The notes under the pieces: generated by a model | What the model saw: the letters and a program-made list of their open reading frames with translations, nothing else | Told to the model about the DNA's origin: nothing | The model's database searches: none | Made by a program: the position numbers and the translations under genes | Origin: Bog-877 sp049518775 | GTDB taxonomy: Bacteria; Chloroflexota; Dormibacteria; Aeolococcales; Bog-877 | DNA length: 64,000 nt | Direction: 5' to 3' | Assembly (NCBI GenBank): GCA_049518775.1 | Contig: JBEKRL010000003.1 | Coordinates: 1 to 64,000 of the forward strand | Shown here: positions 32,216 to 40,146 of the stretch, in pieces | Numbering within the stretch: position 1 is the stretch's first letter | Layout: each line of letters begins with the position of its first letter

Positions 32216-32447
32216 GGCCCCGGCCCGGGGCCGGCATGCCAAATGTCGAGATCCCACCACGCGTGCGCAGGAGGAGCCCCGTCATGGGTGTCGCCGGTCG
32301 CACTATCCTGACCCTCACCGTAAGCCGTCCCTTCCAGCGGACCACCGTAGTCTAAACGGCGGATTTCGACTTCCGGGACAGTTCTCCGGACTTGCGTCAC
32401 CTTTGTGACAGGTTCCTCACAACGGTGTGGCCCAAAGGTGCGGAAGT

Positions 32448-33968
32448 CTACTTGGCGTAGTCGACCGACCGGGTCTCCCTGACCACCGTGACCTTGATGA
32501 TCCCGGGATAGCTCATCTCCCCCTCGATCCGCCGGGCGATGTCGCGGGCCAGGACCACCGCGGCATCATCGTTGATGCGGTCCGGCTTGACCATGATCCG
32601 GACCTCTCGGCCGGCCTGGATGGCAAAGGACCGCTCCACCCCCTCGAAGCCGTTGGCAATCTCCTCCAGCTTCTCGAGCCGCTTGATGTAGCTGGACAGG
32701 GTCTCCCGCCGTGCCCCGGGACGAGATGCCGAGATCGCATCGGCGCTGAGGACTATGAAGGCCAGCGCGGTGGTCGGCTCCACGTCGTAGTGATGGCACC
32801 GCACCGCGTCGACCACGTCCGGGTGCCGGCCCAGCCGGCGCAGGATCTCCCCGCCGATGATCGCATGGGACCCCTCCACCTCGTGGTCCACGGCCTTCCC
32901 TATGTCGTGGAACATCCCCGCCTCCTTGGCGAGCCGCTCGTCCACCCCGATCTCGGCGGCGATCATTCCGGCCAGGTAGGCGACCTCCTTGACATGGGCG
33001 AGGACGTTCTGCCCGTAGCTGTAGCGGAAGCGGAGGGTGCCCACCAGCTTGACCAGCTCGGGATGGACGTTCTGGAGCCCGAGATCGTAGAGGGCCTGCT
33101 GCCCCTCCTCCATGATCCGCGCGGCCACCTCCTCCCTCGACTTGACCACCACCTCCTCGATCCGGGTGGGATGGATGCGGCCGTCGCTGAGCAGCTTGGT
33201 GAGGGTGACCCGGGCAACCTCCCGCCGCACTGGGTCGAAGCCGCTGAGCACCACCGACTCCGGGGTGTCATCGATGATCAGGTCGACTCCGAGCGCTGAC
33301 TCCAGGGCCCGGATGTTCCTCCCCTCCCGACCGATGATCCGGCCCTTGACCTCGTCGTTGGGAAGCGGGACCACCGAGACCGAGGTCTCGCCGGTCTGGT
33401 CGGCGGCGTGCCGCTGAATGGTGGTGACCAGCACCTCCCGAGAACGCTCGTCAGCTTCCGCCTCGGCCGCCGCCACCGAGTTGCGGATCAGATCCGCCTT
33501 CTCTGCGACCAGCTCCCGGTCCAGGGTCTCGAGGACCTCCCGTCGAGCCTCCTCCCGGCTGAGCCCCGAAACTCGCTCCAATTCCGTCTGGGCCGCAGCT
33601 CGGACGGCGCCCGCCTGGATCCGCACCTCCTCCAGCTGCGCGCGCTCGGCGGCCAGGCCATCGGTCCGCTGGAGGATGTCCTGCTGCTGGCGGTCCAGCT
33701 GCTCCTCACGCTGCAGGATCCGCTGTTCCAGGTGCAGCGCCTCGCTCCGCCGGTCTCTGAGCTCCTGCTCCACCTCACCGCGGAGCCGGAGCGTCTCGGC
33801 CTTGGCCTCCAACTCGGCGGCCTTCCTTTCAGCCTCGAGCCCGGCTTTCGAGCTTGCCAGCTCCTCGAGCCGCAGCTGCGCCTGCTGGGAAGCTCTGAGG
33901 CCGTAGACGACGCCGCCAACCGCCAGCACCGCCAGCACCACCAGCAATACAACGATTGCTGCACCCAT
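32448..33968 (-). CDS. rny: Ribonuclease Y
   Basis: Membrane-anchored endoribonuclease that starts bulk mRNA decay. 506 residues: N-terminal membrane helix (GAAIVVLLVVLAVLAVGGVVYGL), a long coiled coil rich in Glu/Gln/Arg to about 190, a KH domain (PNDEVKGRIIGREGRNIRALE), and an HD domain with MFHDIGKAVDHEVEGSHA. The C-terminal segment has REVRIMVKPDRINDDAAVVLA, typical of RNase Y. Start at ATG 33968, with GAGGT eight nt upstream; the frame opens earlier. RNase Y next to recA and cinA is the Firmicutes/Chloroflexota arrangement, and most Actinomycetota lack it. Confidence 0.96.
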   Translation of the reverse strand: MGAAIVVLLVVLAVLAVGGVVYGLRASQQAQLRLEELASSKAGLEAERKAAELEAKAETLRLRGEVEQELRDRRSEALHLEQRILQREEQLDRQQQDILQRTDGLAAERAQLEEVRIQAGAVRAAAQTELERVSGLSREEARREVLETLDRELVAEKADLIRNSVAAAEAEADERSREVLVTTIQRHAADQTGETSVSVVPLPNDEVKGRIIGREGRNIRALESALGVDLIIDDTPESVVLSGFDPVRREVARVTLTKLLSDGRIHPTRIEEVVVKSREEVAARIMEEGQQALYDLGLQNVHPELVKLVGTLRFRYSYGQNVLAHVKEVAYLAGMIAAEIGVDERLAKEAGMFHDIGKAVDHEVEGSHAIIGGEILRRLGRHPDVVDAVRCHHYDVEPTTALAFIVLSADAISASRPGARRETLSSYIKRLEKLEEIANGFEGVERSFAIQAGREVRIMVKPDRINDDAAVVLARDIARRIEGEMSYPGIIKVTVVRETRSVDYAK

Positions 33969-34138
33969 CGGCGAGACCTCGCAGTGGCGGACAAGGGACG
34001 AGTGCCCGCCCCTTCCCGACCGCAACTCCTCACGGAACCGGAGGAGTAGGAGATTGAACTAAAGTGGGACAGATTCTACCGCGACCGACGGCCAAGCTGG
34101 CCTGCCGGTCCAGGCGGGCCGCTCTCTGGCTGCGCCCC

Positions 34139-35263
34139 TCAGCTCAGGACGCTGACACCCTCAGGCTCAGCCTCCAGAGTCCGGTCAGGTCCGGCCACCG
34201 GCTCGCCGATGACGGACTGCCGCACCTTGTTGGCAATCTCGGCGGTGAGGTCTGGCTTGCTGCGGAGCAGGTCGCGGACATTCTCCCGGCCCTGACCCAG
34301 GCGCATCTCCCCATAGCTGAACCAGGCACCGCTCTTCTCCACGACCCCCGCTTCCAGGGCACCGTCGAGGACGCTGCCCTCGTAGGAGATGCCCTCGTTG
34401 TAGAGGAGGTCGAGCTCCGCCGACCGGAAGGGAGCGGCTACCTTGTTCTTGACCACCCTGACCCGGACCCGACCTCCGATCACGTCCAGACCCTGCTTCA
34501 GGGAATCGATCTTGCGGATGTCGAGCCGCACCGAGGCGTAGAACTTGAGCGCCCGACCCCCGGTGGTGACCTCGGGGTTGCCGAACATCACCCCGACCTT
34601 CTCACGAAGCTGGTTGATGAAGATCACCACGCAATTGGAACGGCTGATCGCGGCGGTCAGCTTGCGCATCGCCTGCGACATCAGCCGGGCCTGCAGGCCG
34701 ACGTGGTTGTCGCCCATCTCGCCGTCGATCTCTGCCTTGGGCACCAGGGCCGCCACCGAGTCGATCACCACCACGTCCACCGCCTGGCTGCGAACCAGCA
34801 CCTCCACGATCTCCAGCGCCTGCTCCCCGGTGTCCGGCTGCGAGATCAGGAGCTCATCGGTGTTGACCCCGATCCGAGCGGCATAGGCGGGATCGAGGGC
34901 ATGCTCGGCGTCGATGAAGGCGGCCACGCCCCCCAGCTTCTGGGCCTCGGCAATCACGTGGAGGCTGAGACTGGTCTTGCCCGATGACTCCGGGCCGAAG
35001 ATCTCCACCACCCGGCCGCGGGGAAGCCCGCCCACCCCAAGCGCCAGATCCAGGGTGAGGGCACCGGTGGAGACGACGTCAACCCCCCTGATCCCCCCCC
35101 CTTCGCCGAGCCGCATGATCGCACCCTTCCCGTAGCTGCGCTCGATCTGGCTGAGCGCAGCTCCCAGGGCCCGTTCCTTCTCACTCGCCACTCGTGCCCG
35201 CTCCTTGCCATCGTGATCAGGCGGGCCGCTCACGTGCCCCATCACTTCGAGTGTACCGCTCAT
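34139..35263 (-). CDS. recA: Recombinase RecA
   Basis: Strand-exchange ATPase and coprotease for LexA. 374 residues without intein. Walker A is GPESSGKTSLSLHVI; VAFIDAEHALDPAYA, QPDTGEQALEIVE and VVIDSVAALVPKAEIDGEMGD (Walker B) follow. Then come loop L1/L2 (GLQARLMSQAMRKL, FINQLREKVGVMFGNPE) and TTGGRALKFYASVRLDI. The N-terminus has about 25 extra residues before EKERALGAALSQIE. ATG 35263 is preceded by GGAGGT at 7-nt spacing. It has its own promoter with a LexA box, separate from cinA upstream. Confidence 0.98.
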   Translation of the reverse strand: MSGTLEVMGHVSGPPDHDGKERARVASEKERALGAALSQIERSYGKGAIMRLGEGGGIRGVDVVSTGALTLDLALGVGGLPRGRVVEIFGPESSGKTSLSLHVIAEAQKLGGVAAFIDAEHALDPAYAARIGVNTDELLISQPDTGEQALEIVEVLVRSQAVDVVVIDSVAALVPKAEIDGEMGDNHVGLQARLMSQAMRKLTAAISRSNCVVIFINQLREKVGVMFGNPEVTTGGRALKFYASVRLDIRKIDSLKQGLDVIGGRVRVRVVKNKVAAPFRSAELDLLYNEGISYEGSVLDGALEAGVVEKSGAWFSYGEMRLGQGRENVRDLLRSKPDLTAEIANKVRQSVIGEPVAGPDRTLEAEPEGVSVLS

Positions 35264-35338
35264 TCAGTAGACCTCCGGTTTCTGGCTGCGGGGTGGCGAC
35301 GAGCTGTGGCGGGACTTGCGACCAGGGCGCCCCGGCGG

Positions 35339-35360
35339 GGAACACTTGTTCGTCATTGTA
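35339..35360 (-). promoter_or_regulatory. recA promoter with LexA box
   Basis: On the minus strand TACAAT (35360-35355) is a 5-of-6 -10, with TTCCCA 17 nt upstream (35383-35378) as a weak -35. LexA box CGAACAAGTGTTCC (35352-35339) follows directly and covers the start site. It differs from CGAAC-N4-GTTCG only in the last base. The 5' leader to the ATG is about 80 nt. Confidence 0.8.
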
Positions 35361-35411
35361 GCGGCTCAGCCCCTCCATGGGAAGGTCCTCCGGAGCCCGC
35401 GCCCGGGGATG

Positions 35412-35945
35412 TCAGCCCCCCACCTCCAGCCCGGCCAGGAGCAGCTCCAGCGCCGCCGTGACCGCCCCCGCCCTGTTGAGGTGCCGGCCCCGGTCGCCGG
35501 TGAGCCTACGCACGGCGACCCGGTCGGGACCGGCCAGAGCCAGGTAGATGAGCCCCGCCGGCCTGTCCCCGGAGGACCCCGGACCTGCCACCCCGGTGGT
35601 GGAGACGCCAAAGGTGCTGCCGAAGCGGCTCCGCACCGCCACCGCCATCGCCTCCGCGACCTCCGGGCTCACGGCTCCGCTGGCATCGAGCAGCGATTGG
35701 GACACCCTCAGCTCCCGGACCTTGACGCTGTCGTCGTAGGCGACCACCCCTCCCAGGAAGTACCCTGAGCTTCCCGCCACCGCCGTCAGGACTGCCGCCA
35801 GCAGTCCCCCGGTGCAGGACTCGGCGCTGGACACGGTGCGGCCCGGCGCCGATGCCGCCGCCGCACAAACCAGCTCGGCCAGCGGAAATGCCAAAGCCAG
35901 GTCGACCAGTTCGGGTTCGTCCATCAGCGACCGTGGCACCTTCAT
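35412..35945 (-). CDS. CinA C-terminal domain / nicotinamide-nucleotide amidase
   Basis: A 177-residue stand-alone CinA C-terminal (PncC) domain: TVSSAESCTGGLLAAVLT with the catalytic Ser region, GGVVAYDDSVKVRELRV, SPEVAEAMA and GVAGPGSSGDRPAGLIYLAL. PncC-type enzymes deamidate nicotinamide mononucleotide in the NAD salvage cycle. The N-terminal MoCF-like half of full CinA is absent. The cinA-recA neighbourhood is widely conserved; here 148 bp with a LexA promoter separates them. Confidence 0.9.
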   Translation of the reverse strand: MKVPRSLMDEPELVDLALAFPLAELVCAAAASAPGRTVSSAESCTGGLLAAVLTAVAGSSGYFLGGVVAYDDSVKVRELRVSQSLLDASGAVSPEVAEAMAVAVRSRFGSTFGVSTTGVAGPGSSGDRPAGLIYLALAGPDRVAVRRLTGDRGRHLNRAGAVTAALELLLAGLEVGG

Positions 35946-35988
35946 CGACGTTGCTGGCGGGAGCCGGCGGCGGTGGGCCCCGCCCCGG

Positions 35989-36483
35989 TCATCGGTAGTT
36001 GGCGAACTGCAGGGGAACTGGCAGATCCAGATCGCGCACGGTGTGGATCACCGCCTGCAGGGTGTCCTTGTCCTTGCTGACCACTCTCAACTCATCCCCC
36101 TGGACCCGCACCTGGACCTTAGGGTGAGCGGCCTTGATCCGCTTGGTGAGGTCGCGGGCCGTGTCCTCATCGATGCCCTTTCGCAGCCGGATCTCCTGCC
36201 TCACGTTGCCCTTGGCGGCCGGCTCGAGCTTGCCAGCATCGAGGATCTTCAAGGAGAGCTGGCGGCGAACCAACTTACTCTTGAGGATGTCCAGGACAGC
36301 GTCGGCGCGCCCATCGGAGGCGGCCAGGATCACGATCTCCTTCTCCTGGAGCTCCAGCTCCGCCACCACGTCTTTGAAGTCGTACCGGGTGGCGATCTCG
36401 CGCTTGGCCTGGTCGACCGCGTTCACCAGCTCCTGGCGATCGAAGTCTGAGACCACATCGAAGGAATGCTCACTGCCGGCCAC
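35989..36483 (-). CDS. yajQ: YajQ family cyclic-di-GMP-binding protein
   Basis: 164 residues matching UPF0234/YajQ along the full length: HSFDVVSDFDRQELVNAVDQA, RYDFK, LKSKLVRRQ, RQEIRLRKGIDEDTARDL, KAAHPKVQVRVQGDELRV and the closing LPLQFANYR-like LPVPLQFANYR. Family members bind nucleotides, and some act as c-di-GMP effectors. GTG start with TAGGCT seven nt upstream and no Shine-Dalgarno, hence a likely leaderless transcript. It lies between ftsK and cinA. Confidence 0.95.
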   Translation of the reverse strand: MAGSEHSFDVVSDFDRQELVNAVDQAKREIATRYDFKDVVAELELQEKEIVILAASDGRADAVLDILKSKLVRRQLSLKILDAGKLEPAAKGNVRQEIRLRKGIDEDTARDLTKRIKAAHPKVQVRVQGDELRVVSKDKDTLQAVIHTVRDLDLPVPLQFANYR

Positions 36484-36490
36484 GGGCTCA

Positions 36491-36496
36491 AGCCTA
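36491..36496 (-). promoter_or_regulatory. TAGGCT -10-like element before yajQ
   Basis: On the minus strand TAGGCT precedes the GTG start at 36483 by 7 nt, inside the 17-bp gap after ftsK. It may give yajQ its own leaderless transcript. Confidence 0.35.
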
Positions 36497-36500
36497 GCGG

Positions 36501-38822
36501 CTAGTCCTCATCCTCGCTGGAGTCGAGCATCTGCTCCAGCTCAGCCAGGTTCATCAGCACCTCCCGAGACTTGCTGCCCTCGTAGGGGCCCACCACGCGG
36601 GCGTCGGAGAGCTGGTCGATCAGCCGGGCCGCCCTGGTGTAGCCGACATTGAGCTTCCGCTGGAGGAGCGAGGCCGCCCCCCTCTGCTCTCCGATCACGA
36701 TCCGTCCCGCCCTCTCGAAAAGCGGGTCACGCCTCAGCGCCGGGTCGCCCTGGGCCGGGGTCAGCGCTGCCGCCAGGAGGATCTCCTCCTGGTAGCGGGG
36801 GCGCCCCTGAGCCTTCCACCATCCGATCAGCTGATCCAGCTCACGGTCCGACACGTAGGCGCCCTGGAGCCGGATCGCCTTCCCGGCATCGATGGGAAGG
36901 TAGAGCATGTCGCCCCGGCCGAGCAGCTTCTCCGCCCCCATCTCGTCGAGGATCACCCGGGAGTCCACGCCACTGCTGACCGCGAACGCTATCCGGGAGG
37001 GAATGTTCGCCTTGATCAGGCCGGTGATGATGTCCGCTGAGGGGCGCTGGGTGGCCAGGATGAGGTGGATACCCACCGCCCGCGCCAGCTGGGCGATCCG
37101 GCAGATCAGGTCCTCGATCTCGTTGGCAGCGACCATCATCAGGTCGGCCAACTCGTCGATCACGATCACGATCTTGGGGAGCGCGTGCAGCCCCAGCTGG
37201 GGCGCCCGCTCGTTGAAGCTGGTGATGTTCCGGGCCCCGTGACCAGCGAACAGCTTGAAGCGCTGCTCCATCTCCAGGACCGCCCAGCGCAGCGCTGCCA
37301 CCGCCGGGTCCGAATCGATCACCACCGGAACCAGGAGATGGGGCAGCCCGGAGAAGTTGCTCAGCTCGACCCGCTTGGGGTCGACCAGAATCAGCCGCAG
37401 GTCACGGGGAGTGGACTGGAGCAGAAGCCCGGCCAGGACCGCGTTGATGCAGACACTCTTTCCGGAGCCGGTGGTGCCGGCGATGAGGAGATGGGGCATC
37501 CCGGAGAGGTCACCCAGCACCGGGTGCCCGCTCACGTCGGCGCCCAGCGCCACCGCCAGCTTGCTCTTGAAGTGGCCGAAGCCGGGAGCCTGGACCACCT
37601 CCTTCAGGGTCACCAGTTGGGCCGCCTTGTTGGGCACCTCGATCCCGATCGCCGACTTGCCCGGGATCGGGGCCTGGATCCGGATCGGAGCCGCCAACGC
37701 CATCGAAAGATCGGGCTGGTAGGCGAGCACCTTGCGCACCGGCACCCCCGGAGCCGGTTGGAGTTCGTACTGGGTGACGGTGGGACCGGCGTTCACCCCC
37801 ATCACCTTGCACTGGACCCCAAAGGTTCCCAGGGTCGACTCGATGGTCCGGATCCGGCTTCGGATCTCGTCGCGCAGTCGCTCGCGCTTGCCCTGGGCCG
37901 AGTCGAGCAGGTCCACGCTAGGCAGGACCCAGCTGGGCTCGGGCTCATCCAGCTCGTCGAGCTCGTCAGGATCGTGCGCGATCTCTGAGCCCCGCGTCAG
38001 GCCCACCGGGGTCCCGGCCAGCTCGACCGCCTCGGCAGCCGGCCCGGCCCCCAGCCTGTCGGGGCCGCCCTCGTCCAGACCTTCGAAGATACGCTGGAAC
38101 GATTCCGGGGGCGTCTTGGGCACGGCCGCGCTGGCAGGGGCACGGGTCTCTGCCTCGAACTCCTTCCGAGCAGCCCCCATGTCAGGAAACACCGCCAATG
38201 CCTGGGCGGGCGGCATCCCCTCCGACCGCGCCCGGTCACCGAGGCCGAATAGTCTCCCGGTGACCACGCCCACTCGAGCGAGGGCCCCAGCAGAGATCCT
38301 TGACGGGTAGATCTCCAGACCCGCGATCAGGCCCGCCAACGCCACGGCCGCGAGGGCCACCAGGGTCGCCGGCGCTCCCACCGCATGGACGAGGTGGGGG
38401 CCGATGGCTCGGCCCAGAGCCCCGCCACTCCCGGAATGCACCGTGGCCGCCATCGAGATCGCCGCCACCGCGGAGACCACCAGCGCGATCAGGACCTGAG
38501 CGCCGCTGCGATCAGAGCCCCTGGAGGCGAGCAACCCCAATCCCCCCGCCACCAGAGCGATCCCAATGATCCAGCCACCGACCCCAACCGCCGACGAGAT
38601 GTCCCGGCCAAAGTCCAGCGCCACCTTGGCCTGGGGGAACCCGAGCAGGATCATCCAGATGAGGCCGACCGCGATCGAGCTGATCCCGGCGAGCTCCCGC
38701 ACCTGAGGGGGACTGAGCCGCATCACCCGGCGAGACGGGCTCGGACGCCTGGTCCTCGAGGCAGTGCGCCAGACCCTCCTCGTCGGGCGACGAGGAGCCC
38801 TACGCCGCTTGGTTGCGGCCAT
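36501..38822 (-). CDS. ftsK: DNA translocase FtsK/SpoIIIE
   Basis: Septal DNA pump for chromosome segregation. 773 residues: basic N-terminus, four membrane helices in the first 190 residues, an acidic/Pro linker, then the motor at about 330-640 with GTTGSGKSVCINAVL (Walker A), LRLILVDPKRVELSNF, IVIVIDELADLMM (Walker B) and LATQRPSADIITGLIKANIP. The C-terminal gamma winged helix (about 700-760: GAASLLQRKLNVGYTRAARLIDQL) reads KOPS-like motifs and can activate Xer recombinases; an Xer-family gene is in this window. A very basic N-terminus (about 13 Arg/Lys in 33) precedes helix 1. Confidence 0.96.
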   Translation of the reverse strand: MAATKRRRAPRRPTRRVWRTASRTRRPSPSRRVMRLSPPQVRELAGISSIAVGLIWMILLGFPQAKVALDFGRDISSAVGVGGWIIGIALVAGGLGLLASRGSDRSGAQVLIALVVSAVAAISMAATVHSGSGGALGRAIGPHLVHAVGAPATLVALAAVALAGLIAGLEIYPSRISAGALARVGVVTGRLFGLGDRARSEGMPPAQALAVFPDMGAARKEFEAETRAPASAAVPKTPPESFQRIFEGLDEGGPDRLGAGPAAEAVELAGTPVGLTRGSEIAHDPDELDELDEPEPSWVLPSVDLLDSAQGKRERLRDEIRSRIRTIESTLGTFGVQCKVMGVNAGPTVTQYELQPAPGVPVRKVLAYQPDLSMALAAPIRIQAPIPGKSAIGIEVPNKAAQLVTLKEVVQAPGFGHFKSKLAVALGADVSGHPVLGDLSGMPHLLIAGTTGSGKSVCINAVLAGLLLQSTPRDLRLILVDPKRVELSNFSGLPHLLVPVVIDSDPAVAALRWAVLEMEQRFKLFAGHGARNITSFNERAPQLGLHALPKIVIVIDELADLMMVAANEIEDLICRIAQLARAVGIHLILATQRPSADIITGLIKANIPSRIAFAVSSGVDSRVILDEMGAEKLLGRGDMLYLPIDAGKAIRLQGAYVSDRELDQLIGWWKAQGRPRYQEEILLAAALTPAQGDPALRRDPLFERAGRIVIGEQRGAASLLQRKLNVGYTRAARLIDQLSDARVVGPYEGSKSREVLMNLAELEQMLDSSEDED

Positions 38823-38922
38823 CTACGAGGACGCTGACATGGGTGGGGTTGAATGCATCGAAATTGGGATCGCCACCAACTGGGCGCAGTCTAGCAGCGG
38901 GACCGCACATCTGCTCGGTCGC

Positions 38923-40137
38923 TCAGACTCGGCTCAGCCGCCACCACAGTCCGGGCGCGGCCAGCGCCCGGCCCAGGACCAGGGGCTCGCGGAGACGGTA
39001 GCCGGCCGGGCTTGACACCGTCACCGACCCGACCCTGGCGCCCCGCCGGAGGGGTGTCCGCAGCCGCCGGAGCCGGGCCCGCAGGCTGAGCCTGGCGCCC
39101 GACAGGGCCACCAGCTGAATCCGGCCGGCCGCCCGGACGGGGACCGGGCCCGCCCACCTTGCGGTGACCTCGCCCTGGGCCAGAGCGGCCAGCGGCAGCG
39201 AGACGGCGTGAAGCCCGGCACTGACGCTCTGGAGCAGCGCGACGACGGCCACCCCAGCCACCCGGAGCGCCGCCGAGGGGCCGCCAGGCTGCCCCAGAAC
39301 CGCCCCCACCACCATTACTTGACGACCCTCCACCCGATCCATGGCGGCGAAGACCAGGCAGCCCAGGGCAGCGGCGGTCCACCCGGTCTTGACCCCCACC
39401 ACCCCGTCCTGTCCGAGCAGGAAGTTGAAGTTGTGGACCAGCCCCACCACCGGGAGGACCGCGCTGGGCATCGCCACGATCGTGGCAAAGACCTGGTCCT
39501 CCATCGCCCGCCGGGCAAGGGTGACCAGGTCTCGTGCCGAGCTCACGCTGGCAGGGTCCAGGCCGCTGCTGTCGGCGAAGTGGGTGTCGGTCAGCCCCAG
39601 GGAGACGGCCAGGGCGTTCATCTGAACCACGAAGCTGGCCTCCGAACCCGCGTCCCAGCTGGCCAAGAGCTCCGCCAGATTGTCCCCCGAGGGGATCAGC
39701 AGTCCCTCCAGGAGCTGGAGCTCACTGAGCTGCTCGCCGGCCTCCACCGCGACCACGGAATCGCCGGCGGCCAGCTCGGTCTGGTAGAGGTCGACATCGT
39801 CCGCCCCCACCGTCACGATCGGCCCCGGCTCGCCCAGCGCCAGCGGGTGGGCCTGGAGGATCACCAGGGCGGTCATGATCTTGGTGACGCTGGCGATCGG
39901 CACCGGCACCTGGTTGCCACCACTTCCCAGCCACCCGAATCCCGACAGGTAGAGCGCCGCCTGGCCCGCGTCGGGCCAGGGGAGCGCTGCCCTGGCGCCG
40001 GGGACGGTGTAGGAGCTGGCGACGGAGATCCGCACCCTGGGCGCTGGAACGGACCGGCCCAGCTGCAGCCCGACTGCGATCGCCAAGGCGGCCACTGCCA
40101 CCAGTGCCCCCGCCGCCACCAGGCGCGACACCCGCAC
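38923..40137 (-). CDS. D-alanyl-D-alanine carboxypeptidase (S11)
   Basis: Penicillin-binding protein 5/DacA-type enzyme trimming peptidoglycan stem peptides. 404 residues: signal/anchor helix (LVAAGALVAVAALAIAVGLQL), then the serine-peptidase motifs SxxK in IASVTKIMTALVI, SxN in LIPSGDNLAELL and KTG in VGVKTGWTAAALG. The C-terminal region (about 280-404) is Ala/Arg-rich with no recognised PBP5 C-terminal domain. GTG start without a ribosome-binding site. It sits 100 bp before ftsK on the same strand, giving a division/cell-wall context. Confidence 0.9.
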   Translation of the reverse strand: MRVSRLVAAGALVAVAALAIAVGLQLGRSVPAPRVRISVASSYTVPGARAALPWPDAGQAALYLSGFGWLGSGGNQVPVPIASVTKIMTALVILQAHPLALGEPGPIVTVGADDVDLYQTELAAGDSVVAVEAGEQLSELQLLEGLLIPSGDNLAELLASWDAGSEASFVVQMNALAVSLGLTDTHFADSSGLDPASVSSARDLVTLARRAMEDQVFATIVAMPSAVLPVVGLVHNFNFLLGQDGVVGVKTGWTAAALGCLVFAAMDRVEGRQVMVVGAVLGQPGGPSAALRVAGVAVVALLQSVSAGLHAVSLPLAALAQGEVTARWAGPVPVRAAGRIQLVALSGARLSLRARLRRLRTPLRRGARVGSVTVSSPAGYRLREPLVLGRALAAPGLWWRLSRV

Positions 40138-40146
40138 GCCCGCAGC

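Noticed and set aside
30998..32311. 437-codon plus-strand frame antisense to the HD-GYP gene
   Set aside because: His/Asp/Gln-rich shadow typical of the complement of a high-GC gene; no motif.
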